Part shown: positions 29,061 to 37,169 of the stretch, piece after piece
How positions within the stretch are numbered: the stretch's first letter is position 1
Layout of the letters: every line of letters begins with the position of its first letter
Origin: CANKHA01 sp963731585
GTDB taxonomy: Bacteria; Pseudomonadota; Alphaproteobacteria; Rhizobiales; Xanthobacteraceae
Reading direction: 5' to 3'
DNA: 64,000 nt
Assembly (NCBI GenBank): GCA_963731585.1
Contig: CAVSWC010000013.1
Location: 434,001 to 498,000 of the forward strand
Notes under the pieces: generated by a model
Told to the model about the DNA's origin: nothing
Databases searched by the model: none
The model's input: the letters and a program-made list of their open reading frames with translations, nothing else
Translations under genes and position numbers: made by a program

Positions 29061-30218
29061 ATGGCGGGGAGGCAACCGAGCGGAACCATCCGGGTCACTC
29101 ATCTCATCACCGATCTGGGACGGGGCGGGGCGGAAGTCTTCTTGCAGAGACTGGTCAGCGCGCCGCAGGACGGCATCCAGCATCGCGTGGTTTCTCTCAC
29201 CAGCGAAGGCGAGCTTGGGCCGGAGATGCGTGCGGCCGGGATTGATGTCGCGGCGCTGTCGCTTACCGGCGCAGCCGGCGCGCCGCGCGCCCTGAGCCGC
29301 CTCGTGCGGATCCTGCGGGACGACAATCCAGACGTGCTGATGACCTGGCTCTATCATGCGGATTTCCTCGGCACGCTTGCCGCCGCCCTCGTCCCGCGCA
29401 CAAAACTGGTCTGGAACATCCGCTGCGCCGACATGGACCTGTCGAAATACGGCTATGCCAGTCGCGCGCTGCCGCATGTGCTAGCACGGCTGTCGCGCCG
29501 GCCGGCGGCGGCGGTGGCCAATTCTGAAGCCGGCCGCCAAATCCATGAAGGTTACGGATACGGCCCGAGGCGCTGGGAAATCCTGCCGAACGGTTTTGAC
29601 ATGGCGACCTTCCGTCCCGATCCGTCGCAGCGGGCGCAGATGCGTTCCATACTCGGCATCGATCCGGACACGCCGGTGGTCGGGCTCTTCGCACGCTTCG
29701 ATCCAATGAAGGATCACGCCACGTTCCTGGCCGCGGCGGAGATCGTCGCCAAGACGCGGCCGGACGTCCTGTTCCTGCTGGCCGGGCGCGGCACCGACAG
29801 CACGGCGTTCGACCGCCTCATCGGCCACCGCGAAGCATTGCGGACGCGCTTGATCCTGCTCGGCGAGCGGCGCGACATGCCGGAGCTGATGGCGGCGACC
29901 GACATCGCCGTCTGCTCGTCGCTGACCGAGGGCTTTCCCAATACCATCGGCGAAGCGATGGCGTCAGGCGTTCCTTGCGTCAGCACCGAAGTGGGGGATG
30001 CGGCCTTCCTGATCGGCGACACCGGCGGGCTGGTGCCGAAAGCCGATCCATACGCGTTGGCGCGAAAGCTTGAGGAATTTCTCGGTTTGGCAGCGGAGGC
30101 GCGCGCTACTCTGGGCGCGGCAGCGCGCCAGCGCATCGAAACGCGGTTTTCGCTGCAGGCGGCGGTTGCGCGCTACGGCGAGCTGTTTGCCGATCTAGTC
30201 GACAAGGCTGAAGCTTAA
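29061..30218 (+). CDS. Glycosyltransferase family 4
   Basis: 385 residues from ATG 29061, in agreement with the family N-terminus IRVTHLITDLGRGGAEVFLQ (Gly-rich acceptor loop). The donor half has ILPNGFDMATFRPDPSQRAQ, VVGLFARFDPMKDHATFLAA and the EX7E motif as SLTEGFPNTIGEAMASG. It probably extends a lipid-linked repeat unit. It is divergent from asnB across 182 bases and converges with the ParB-like gene at 30229, 10 bases away. Donor unknown. Confidence 0.88.
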   Translation: MAGRQPSGTIRVTHLITDLGRGGAEVFLQRLVSAPQDGIQHRVVSLTSEGELGPEMRAAGIDVAALSLTGAAGAPRALSRLVRILRDDNPDVLMTWLYHADFLGTLAAALVPRTKLVWNIRCADMDLSKYGYASRALPHVLARLSRRPAAAVANSEAGRQIHEGYGYGPRRWEILPNGFDMATFRPDPSQRAQMRSILGIDPDTPVVGLFARFDPMKDHATFLAAAEIVAKTRPDVLFLLAGRGTDSTAFDRLIGHREALRTRLILLGERRDMPELMAATDIAVCSSLTEGFPNTIGEAMASGVPCVSTEVGDAAFLIGDTGGLVPKADPYALARKLEEFLGLAAEARATLGAAARQRIETRFSLQAAVARYGELFADLVDKAEA

Positions 30219-30228
30219 AGTAGGGCAA

Positions 30229-31170
30229 TCACATAAGATTTGGAACTTGGCAAAACCATGAACTGCAAGATCCGGGCATGCATCTCGGTTCAGGGATACA
30301 GCATTCGCATGCCGTCAGGCTGTTCCCTGAGCTCGGGAGTGCATAGGTATGAATATAGTGACGAATAGTGGTTCGCACGCGATGCAATTCCGAGGAGCGC
30401 TGAGAAACTAAAGAGCGAAATTCCAAATCGCTAATATTCAATAACTCGCGCAACCACTCGCTATGGACGACATGAACAGCCAGCGCGACGGTTGGGATGG
30501 CGAGCTGCTTGGCAAGGGCGATCCGATGATGGCCTTTTCGAAAATGCAGCAGCTTGCCATGCTGATCGATCGCCGCGCCGATATGGTCATCAGCGCGCGC
30601 GGAGCGGCCTTGCAGATCATCGGGGGATGGTATTTGGCCGTTAGCGCTCACGATACGCACTAACCCAATCAACCTAGTTAGGTATGCCGCTGCTTCTTCT
30701 CTTTTCCAATTTCGAGTCGAAACTCTTACATTTTCCTGAATGAAGCGGAAATGTGGATTGCGTAATCCGCTTTGCCAAATCGCATCAAGGTGAGCATCAT
30801 TCCCGGTTTCGGCGTAGGCCAGCGCTTCTGCGACGTAACTCCACGTCATATGTTTTTGTAGTGGCCGTATGTGAGGAGTCCAATTCCCCGGTGCAACACA
30901 AAACGATTTAACCTTAAACTCGTTCTTTAGATGCCTTACCGCGACGCTGATGATGTTATTGCTTTCTCCTCCCCCCGGAAGCCGCTGACAAATTCTGGAG
31001 AGATAGCTGCCAGAGAGCGGATAGCAATCGTCGTCCAGCTGCGACGCGATGGCGTCGCTAGGTATGATGAAGGGTTCTGATGGAATGAACTGGGCGCGAC
31101 GACTTTGGCCGACATACAGCGCTGCGCCAGCCGCTCGTTTAACTAAAAACTCTTCGATGACAGTTCCCAT
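30229..31170 (-). CDS. ParB/sulfiredoxin-fold-like protein of unknown function, paralogue 1
   Basis: 313 residues with no signal peptide or membrane helix. The middle matches the protein at 35303-36103 closely: GNWTPHIRPLQKH versus GNWTHYLSRLQDH, LAYAETGND versus LAYAETDKP, and the strongest block LLHFRKGHHRIALAKQL, identical in both. GHHR followed by a hydrophobic helix resembles the ParB/Srx nucleotide-binding motif, some members of which are small-molecule kinases. The N- and C-terminal segments differ from the paralogue. DNA here is visibly AT-richer (bases 30721-30780 are 40 percent GC by count), unlike most of the window. Function unknown; its place suggests glycan modification. Confidence 0.7.
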   Translation of the reverse strand: MGTVIEEFLVKRAAGAALYVGQSRRAQFIPSEPFIIPSDAIASQLDDDCYPLSGSYLSRICQRLPGGGESNNIISVAVRHLKNEFKVKSFCVAPGNWTPHIRPLQKHMTWSYVAEALAYAETGNDAHLDAIWQSGLRNPHFRFIQENVRVSTRNWKREEAAAYLTRLIGLVRIVSANGQIPSPDDLQGRSARADDHIGAAIDQHGKLLHFRKGHHRIALAKQLAIPTVALAVHVVHSEWLRELLNISDLEFRSLVSQRSSELHRVRTTIRHYIHTYALPSSGNSLTACECCIPEPRCMPGSCSSWFCQVPNLM

Positions 31171-31312
31171 AGGAGTCGACTGAAAGGAAACTAGGTATAG
31201 AGCCTGTGGATCTCAGCAGGCGCGTCGGCATTGGATCTCTGGCGTATGAGACGCCGCATACTACCTTCCTCCTTTCAGATAAAGAACCGCGATGTAGCTG
31301 GGATGGAACCGG

Positions 31313-31326
31313 GTGCTGTACAGCAC
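31313..31326. promoter_or_regulatory. 14-base perfect palindrome upstream of sulfotransferase gene
   Basis: GTGCTGTACAGCAC is a perfect dyad centred 62 bases before the start at 31381, in the 210-base divergent gap 31171-31380 between the ParB-like gene and the sulfotransferase gene. Its size and symmetry suit a dimeric repressor operator. No second copy was noticed near other genes, so this is a candidate only. Confidence 0.3.
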
Positions 31327-31380
31327 TCGGCCGCCTCTCTATATAACCCTCTGTTCACCAGCAACATTCGATTTTGAACA

Positions 31381-32286
31381 ATGCGCGACGACCATGTGTT
31401 CATAATGGGTCCCCCGCGGTCCGGCACGTTGATGTTGTCGCGGGCATTGGGACGCTATTCCGGAACCTACCTTGTTACCGAACATAAGAAGAAATCGGTC
31501 GTTCCCGAAGAACAAAACCCGACACCAGATCGCGAATTTTGGCGAGAAGCATTCGGATTGTCGCGGCTGCCTTTGGAGGAGGTCGAGTTTGACGAGAATG
31601 CGTTTGCTCACCTGAATGCGCTTTGGACCGCCAATTCCGGCGGCCACCGTATGATCATCAAAAATCCCAACAATGTTGTGCGCGCTAAGGAAATCAGGCG
31701 AGCCTTTCCAAACGCGCAGTTTGTCTGGTTGCTACGAAATCCCTGGGCGGTTATCCAGTCGATGCTTCGCGGAAAGCAGGCGGGTCACAAGACGCCCATG
31801 TTTCTGGGCGCGGCCGAGGTGTTGAAGCACGAGGACCCGGTGTTGCGCGCTGCCGCCAGTTGGGTCCATGCCATAAATATGATGCGTCAGGTGAGCTTGC
31901 CCGCAGACATCACGACCCGGTACGAAGATATCGTGGCAAAGCCAGGTCAGGAACTCGCGCGGATCGCCCAACATTTGACTCTGACCGACGGCCGTCGTGC
32001 CGAGGACGTGCCTGAATCGCGCGCCGAAAATTTTTGGACAATGCGTTACTTGTTGCGGCGATCGCCCGCGCGGGAACGAATCATCGAAACGGTTGCGCCG
32101 TTTGCTTCGGACCTCGGTTATCCGGCGACACCGCCCGGATTCCCCGGAGATGATAGGATTCTGGCCGTGCACTACCTGATAAGGTGGCTAAGTCGCAATA
32201 AAAGTCCCCCGTACGGCTTTAGGCGGCTGGAAAGCATGAAATCTCGCTTAAGAGCGACGGCCCGGAAATATATAAAAGGCACCTAA
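31381..32286 (+). CDS. PAPS-dependent sulfotransferase
   Basis: 301 residues. The PAPS loop is at the N-terminus as VFIMGPPRSGTLMLSRALGR (residues 6-25), and the 3'-phosphate segment is FVWLLRNPWAVIQSMLRG at about 118-135. A later TRYEDIVAKPGQELARI block completes the fold. The tail is basic (KSRLRATARKYIKGT). The stop overlaps the convergent gene at 32283 by four bases. It differs from the sulfotransferases at 25802 and 50624, so the locus carries three distinct enzymes of this kind. Probable target is a surface glycan. Confidence 0.82.
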   Translation: MRDDHVFIMGPPRSGTLMLSRALGRYSGTYLVTEHKKKSVVPEEQNPTPDREFWREAFGLSRLPLEEVEFDENAFAHLNALWTANSGGHRMIIKNPNNVVRAKEIRRAFPNAQFVWLLRNPWAVIQSMLRGKQAGHKTPMFLGAAEVLKHEDPVLRAAASWVHAINMMRQVSLPADITTRYEDIVAKPGQELARIAQHLTLTDGRRAEDVPESRAENFWTMRYLLRRSPARERIIETVAPFASDLGYPATPPGFPGDDRILAVHYLIRWLSRNKSPPYGFRRLESMKSRLRATARKYIKGT

Positions 32287-33669
32287 GGGGACGAGGCAAA
32301 TTTCCCTCGAGCCCGTTCGACCTCCGCACGCAGGATCGCGACCACGCGACGCCCCGCCCCGGCGTCATCGTTACCTACCCAATAACGGAGTATTTCCGCG
32401 ACTTCGGGCGACAGCTGCGCCGGGATCGGCGGGGGGTTCTTGGCATAATGTGAAATTTTCGCCTTGAGCAATTCCGGCAAATCCGCGTAGTCGACCGCAT
32501 CACCCAAGTCGATGATCAGATCCTGCATGGCAGGATCGGCAGCTTCCGCAAAGCGCGGCACGATCACCGGCTTACCCGTCGCAATCGCTTCAAGCAGGCC
32601 GGTGGTGTTGAACCCCACAACCACCTGGCAGCGGGCGATGAGATCGAAGGGATCGCCACTCGTGATCACCGTGACATTGGGCGGCAGGCCGTCCTTCATG
32701 TCGCTCAAAATCTGCAGGATATCGTTGAGCTTTCGCTTCTGCCCCTTGGACTTCACGATCACTTCGAAATCCGGGTTCTCGCGCGCAAGATCGATGATTG
32801 CTTTATGGGTGTCCACGCAGTGTTGGCCCCAGCTCAGCCTGCCCCATTCACCCTCCATGGCTTCCATGTCGCCCGGCACGCCGGCGGAAGCCTTGCGCTG
32901 AAATCGCCGTCAGCTTGTCGCTGCGGGCAAAGGCGAAGAACAGGATCTGCGGCTTCTCCCCGTTCACGGGGCCGCCATGCTCTTTTCGCCAGCGATGCAG
33001 CTTGTCGAGCCGCGGCATCCCGGTAACAGTGACATTTTTGGCGTCGATCACCCCGGTCGTGATCTCGAGCTCCCGCTCGATGTCGTTATAAACGAGAATC
33101 CGGCGGCCCCCGAATTGTCCTCGCCTTTCCCTGTAGAGGGTGGACCAATATTCCTGCACGCGGCGGGGAGGGCGCACATTTTCCTTATGCAAGGCGAGGA
33201 AAGGCGTACCGGCCTGTTCCAGCACGATGGCAAATTCACGCTCGGTAAAATAGGCAAAGTTTCCCGTCAGCGCGACGTCAATAGGTTTTCTCGCCGTGAA
33301 GTGTCGCCATATCTCGGTGAGGAAGCGGCGATACTCTAATTTCGTCACTTCGATATTGGGATCACTCGTAATGTAATTATTATGGTCGAGGGAGGGGTGG
33401 AGGATTTCTTTGGCAAACGCCTTTAGCGCGAAACTGGACCAATAAATCACCTCGAAGTCATCGGCATGGCGAAAGCTCTCCTCCACGTCCTGGAAAAATC
33501 CCGTACGTTGCATGATGAGAGCACGATACTGTTTGCGAGTTCCACTGCCGCCGCGCTCGACTGCCACCCGCCGCGTGGTAACCAGCAGCAGCATCGCTCC
33601 AAGGCCCGCCAATCGATAGCGCGCTATCAGGCGGAAAAGCATAAAAAGAATCTTACGCGCGAGGCTCAT
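32283..33669 (-). CDS. GT-B-like surface polysaccharide protein, paralogue A (one frameshift)
   Basis: Corrected length is 461 residues, aligning end to end with the next gene (33698-35131): RILVYNDIERELEITTGVID against KILVYNDIERDLQISSGIVK, TGMPRLDKLHRWRKEH against TGMPRLDRIHRWRRDN, and VVVGFNTTGLLEAIATGKP in both. The last block resembles the donor-binding C-terminal domain of GT-B enzymes. One extra C near 32905 (GCG[C]AAG) breaks the frame; removing it yields ISAKASAGVPGDMEAMEG. The function is unknown; a capsule-type glycosyl or phosphosugar transferase is plausible. It is the last gene of a leftward operon. Confidence 0.68.
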
Positions 33670-33697
33670 GACTTCCCTGGTGGGTTATAGGGCGGCA

Positions 33698-35131
33698 CTA
33701 CGACTGTATTAGCGCGCTTGTGAAAGGCTCGCGAGGTGAAGCGGCAATTTCGGCGAGCAGGAACTGCAGCACGCGAGCGGCGGCGGCACCATCATCGTTG
33801 CCTACAAGGCGCCGCAGGGTCCTAGCGGAGCTGTCCGGTAGCGCGAGCGGCACGCTGGCGCCAGCCATGAGGCATGCTGTTATCTTTTTAGCCAGATCGT
33901 CAGGCGAATGAGCGTAGTCAACCGCGTCGCCGAGATCGAGGATGATGTCGCGCATGGTCTCGTTATGCACTTCGCCGAACCAGGGGACTATGGCCGGCTT
34001 GCCCGCCGCTATCGCCTCAACGAGGCCGGTCGTGTTGAACCCAACAACCACGCTGCTTCGCGTTATCAGCTCGAACGGATCGCCGCCCCGGATCACCTGG
34101 ATATTGGGCGGCAGTTCGCCTCCGCCTTTCAGCAGTTCGACAGTTTCCTCTGTCTGCCTTGTCTGTGCCTTGGTCTTGACCACGACTTGCACCTCGGGAT
34201 GGCTGCGCGCGAAGGCGGCAATGCCCTGGCAGGTTCCGATGCAAAGCTGATCCCAACTGAGGTTTTCCCATTGTTCGGTGGCCTGATCGAGCGCCGCCGC
34301 CGTGGCGAGCAGGCCCTCGGCCTTGAGCTTTTTGATGCTGCGCGCCGGCACCTTGTCCTTGCGGCTGAAGCCGAAGAATAGGACCTGCGGCCGCTCGCTT
34401 TTGCTGCCGGCATTATCGCGTCGCCAGCGGTGGATCCGATCGAGGCGCGGCATGCCCGTGACGACAACAGCGTCCGGCTTGACGATGCCGCTGGAGATCT
34501 GCAAGTCGCGCTCGATATCGTTGTAGACGAGGATCTTGCGGCCGGTAAATTTGCCACGGCCTTTCTCGTAAACGAGGCGCCAGAAATCCGCCCGGCGCGG
34601 TGTCATGCCGTTGAGGTTTTCCTTTTGCAGTATGATGAAAGGCGTGCCGCTCTCTTCCAGTGCGGCAGCGAATTCGCGTTGAACATAATAGCCGAAATTC
34701 ACGCCCAGCACGGCATCGATGCGATATCTCGCGGTGAGGCGTTGCCAGACCTGCCGCAGGAATTGCCTATAGCGAAGCTTCGTGGCTTCGATCGCGGAAT
34801 CTGTGGTCACGTAACGGTCATGCGACAGCCCGGGCGCTAGCAACACCGCCGCGATCGCCCTCAAGGCATAACTTGGCCACACCACCACTTCGAAGTTCTC
34901 GACGCCTGCGAAGATCTCTCTGATATCTTCCCGCACGCCTGCCTTATCGATGCTGAGGACCAACACGCGTTGGGGCGTCCGGTTGCTTCGAGCCCGCGGC
35001 TTGTCAGCCGGAAGTTCAAGCTTTTTGGTCAGGGCGAGCAGCAGACGCGAGACGGGGCCAGCCAGACGTAGCCGCGACAAGTGCCCGATAGCAGGCCACA
35101 TAAAGGTTTTAACGCGAAAAAGGGAAGTCAT
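33698..35131 (-). CDS. GT-B-like surface polysaccharide protein, paralogue B
   Basis: 477 intact residues. The N-terminal half (VLVLSIDKAGVREDIREIFA, VVWPSYALRAIAAVLLAPG, FIILQKENLNGM) and the C-terminal half (PQVLFFGFSRKDKVPARS, VVVKTKAQTRQTEETVEL, VVVGFNTTGLVEAIAAGKP) look like two Rossmann domains. It is the tandem paralogue of the 32283-33669 product, 28 bases away on the same strand. The tandem copies are clearly diverged, so the duplication is old. It may act as a glycosyltransferase or a glycerophosphotransferase-like enzyme; I cannot choose between them. Confidence 0.72.
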   Translation of the reverse strand: MTSLFRVKTFMWPAIGHLSRLRLAGPVSRLLLALTKKLELPADKPRARSNRTPQRVLVLSIDKAGVREDIREIFAGVENFEVVVWPSYALRAIAAVLLAPGLSHDRYVTTDSAIEATKLRYRQFLRQVWQRLTARYRIDAVLGVNFGYYVQREFAAALEESGTPFIILQKENLNGMTPRRADFWRLVYEKGRGKFTGRKILVYNDIERDLQISSGIVKPDAVVVTGMPRLDRIHRWRRDNAGSKSERPQVLFFGFSRKDKVPARSIKKLKAEGLLATAAALDQATEQWENLSWDQLCIGTCQGIAAFARSHPEVQVVVKTKAQTRQTEETVELLKGGGELPPNIQVIRGGDPFELITRSSVVVGFNTTGLVEAIAAGKPAIVPWFGEVHNETMRDIILDLGDAVDYAHSPDDLAKKITACLMAGASVPLALPDSSARTLRRLVGNDDGAAAARVLQFLLAEIAASPREPFTSALIQS

Positions 35132-35302
35132 GACTGCGCCGGTTACCGTCTCGCATGTCGGAAAAGCGTGCTGGCATATAAGCTGCGCTGGATAAGCCTC
35201 TTAACAAACATCCGTGAGTCCCTGGTATCGTGGACATCTGCGCCTTGGCAGACTAAAGCGAGGGTGCTTGCAAAGCTACACAGCCAATGCGCACGGCTCC
35301 AA

Positions 35303-36103
35303 TCAGTTGCGGGGCGACTCGACATACTGCGCAATCGCGCTTCGAATGCCTGTATCCTCTGCAGCAACCTGGGCAATCCTCCGGATGAGCCCACGCCGGC
35401 TTACCCCCAACAAGTTGCGAAGCCAATCGGAATGGACGAGGTGAAGTTCGACATCCAATTGGGGAACTTCAAGCTGCTTCGCCAGCGCGATCCGATGATG
35501 ACCTTTGCGAAAATGCAGCAATTCACCATCCGCACCAATCGCAATTCCAACCTCTTCATCCATACGTCCGGATAGCTGCGCAAGTTCATCGCTGCGTGGT
35601 ACACGCCCGCCATTTTGAATGAGGTTGGCAAGGCTTATAATCCGTTCCATATACTGCGCGGCGTCGGTCTTGGTCCATGCTTCACTGCGTACCTTTACGT
35701 TCTCCTCGACGTACCGGGATCTCGCTTCCTTCAGGCCGTGCTGCCAAATGGCGTCGATCGCGGCCGGCTTATCGGTTTCTGCGTAGGCCAGAGCGAGGGA
35801 TACGTAAGTCCAGGTCCCGTGATCTTGCAAGCGGCTGAGATAATGCGTCCAGTTGCCGCCGGCGATACAAAGGGCCTTCAGCTGAAGTCCCTTCTTTATG
35901 TCCTTCAATTGACGCGCAGTATAATTTAATCCACACAGTTTGGCGGCGCGCGCCAGCGGAACGGCGACGTGTGGGAAAATACTGTAGATGCCGGGATAGA
36001 CGTCGTTGGCCAGCGTCTTCGAAACGTGCCGTGTGGCGATTGTTAAGGGGGCAGCCGGAATAAGCGCCTTATGTAATTTTCTCGAGATGTAAACAGCGCT
36101 CAA
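35303..36103 (-). CDS. ParB/sulfiredoxin-fold-like protein of unknown function, paralogue 2
   Basis: 266 residues, paralogous to 30229-31170 over about 170 central residues, including LLHFRKGHHRIALAKQL and HSDWLRNLL versus HSEWLRELL. Predicted soluble, with a helical insert (AWTKTDAAQYMERIISLANL) before the KGHHR block. GHHR matches the ParB-type nucleotide-binding motif, so phosphotransfer to a small molecule or glycan precursor is conceivable. It lies 62 bases after the methyltransferase gene and 171 before the GT-B-like gene on the same strand. No characterised homologue comes to mind. Confidence 0.72.
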   Translation of the reverse strand: MSAVYISRKLHKALIPAAPLTIATRHVSKTLANDVYPGIYSIFPHVAVPLARAAKLCGLNYTARQLKDIKKGLQLKALCIAGGNWTHYLSRLQDHGTWTYVSLALAYAETDKPAAIDAIWQHGLKEARSRYVEENVKVRSEAWTKTDAAQYMERIISLANLIQNGGRVPRSDELAQLSGRMDEEVGIAIGADGELLHFRKGHHRIALAKQLEVPQLDVELHLVHSDWLRNLLGVSRRGLIRRIAQVAAEDTGIRSAIAQYVESPRN

Positions 36104-36165
36104 CTAAAACTCCATTCCTGGAAGAACACCGGTGCCGATGGTTTGAGCCATCCTGACGCACGATT

Positions 36166-36873
36166 TCACCCCTGCTTCTGCATCACATAGAACGCGTCGA
36201 CCCGTCTTTTGGTGGCGGCCAGAGCCACCGGCACGGTCGTAACGACGTATTTTGCACTCAACCCGACCTGCTCGCACAGGCCCAGGAAAAGGGTTTCATC
36301 GACAGCGCGGGCCTTAATCGCCTTGACGTGCAGCTTCCGGCCCGACAACTTTCGTTTGACGACCTTCGCGATCGCGGCACGCAACCCCTTGCGCAGGTCG
36401 ATCTCAGGTGCAACTAGAATCTTCTGATGCAGCAGCGCAAGGCCACCCGGCCGCATGACACGAGCAACCTCGTGTAGGACCTGATCAAGCACGGCATCTT
36501 CTGGAAGCCACTTCAGGAACTTCACAGACATTACCAAATCGAAATTTCCGGAAGTGTGCGGAATCTCCCGTGCGTCCGCCACCCGAATGTCTGACGTGGG
36601 TTCCTTCTTGCGCGCGAAGGCGACCATGTCCGAGGAAATATCGATCCCGTGATAGACGCCGCCGAGGTCGCCTACGAATTTAGAAATGCGGTTAGTCCCG
36701 CATGCAATGTCCAAGACCTGAAATCCCGGCTGTACGAGAGCACGCAAGATATTTTCGATGACGAATTGGTCTTGGTGAAACTCTTCCTTTCCCTGGCGGC
36801 TTGCATCATAGATTTCCGCGACCTGCCCGTAGTACTTTTCGGCAACCGGTAAGGACCGCAATTCTTCACTCAT
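36166..36873 (-). CDS. Class I SAM-dependent methyltransferase
   Basis: 235 residues. SAM motif I is VLDIACGTNRISKFVGDLG (residues 53-71), motif II HGIDISSDMVAFARKK, motif III VADAREIPHTSGNFDLVMSV and post-motif VMRPGGLALLHQK. The KAIKARAVDETLFLGLCEQ segment likely binds substrate. Small-molecule or sugar O-/N-methylation is expected. It is the first gene of a leftward operon with the ParB-like and GT-B-like genes. The ribosome site GGAG lies inside a stem-loop that ends five bases before the ATG (see 36879-36923), suggesting controlled translation. Confidence 0.85.
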   Translation of the reverse strand: MSEELRSLPVAEKYYGQVAEIYDASRQGKEEFHQDQFVIENILRALVQPGFQVLDIACGTNRISKFVGDLGGVYHGIDISSDMVAFARKKEPTSDIRVADAREIPHTSGNFDLVMSVKFLKWLPEDAVLDQVLHEVARVMRPGGLALLHQKILVAPEIDLRKGLRAAIAKVVKRKLSGRKLHVKAIKARAVDETLFLGLCEQVGLSAKYVVTTVPVALAATKRRVDAFYVMQKQG

Positions 36874-36878
36874 TGACC

Positions 36879-36923
36879 GTCTCCGAGGGTGGCTTGTGGT
36901 TCACAGCCTGCCGCAGCGGAGAC
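36879..36923 (-). promoter_or_regulatory. Stem-loop enclosing the ribosome-binding site of the methyltransferase gene
   Basis: Reading the minus strand, GTCTCCG (36923-36917) pairs perfectly with CGGAGAC (36885-36879), and a nested stem GGCTGTG/CACAGCC-like (36908-36902 with 36898-36891, one bulge) closes a three-base loop. The GGAG inside the outer 3' arm is the only Shine-Dalgarno-like sequence before the ATG at 36873. Folding would hide it. No known riboswitch consensus was recognised. Confidence 0.4.
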
Positions 36924-37169
36924 GAGTCCGGACAGACCATCCCGCAGTGCGGCCGCACTTGGTTGGTAGGGCAGAACGAAAAGTGAATCAAGTTAACGCT
37001 GCCCATATGGCAGCAGGCCCGCGGGCTTGACTTGGCGCAGACCCGGACGTATGCAAACCGCTTCAGCAGGAGTCCGGCTAAAGCGGGAATTTGCCAAAGA
37101 TTGCAATAAGCTGCCGCTTTATCCGCCGGCGCTGGCGCAACCAACTCCTGGCTACCCGGATATCCCACC

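Noticed and set aside
27736..29295. Plus-strand frame of 519 codons opposite asnB
   Set aside because: Shadow of asnB; no start context or motifs.
30219..37169. Phage or transposon island in the lower-GC block
   Set aside because: No integrase, transposase, attachment-site repeats or tRNA were found at the edges.
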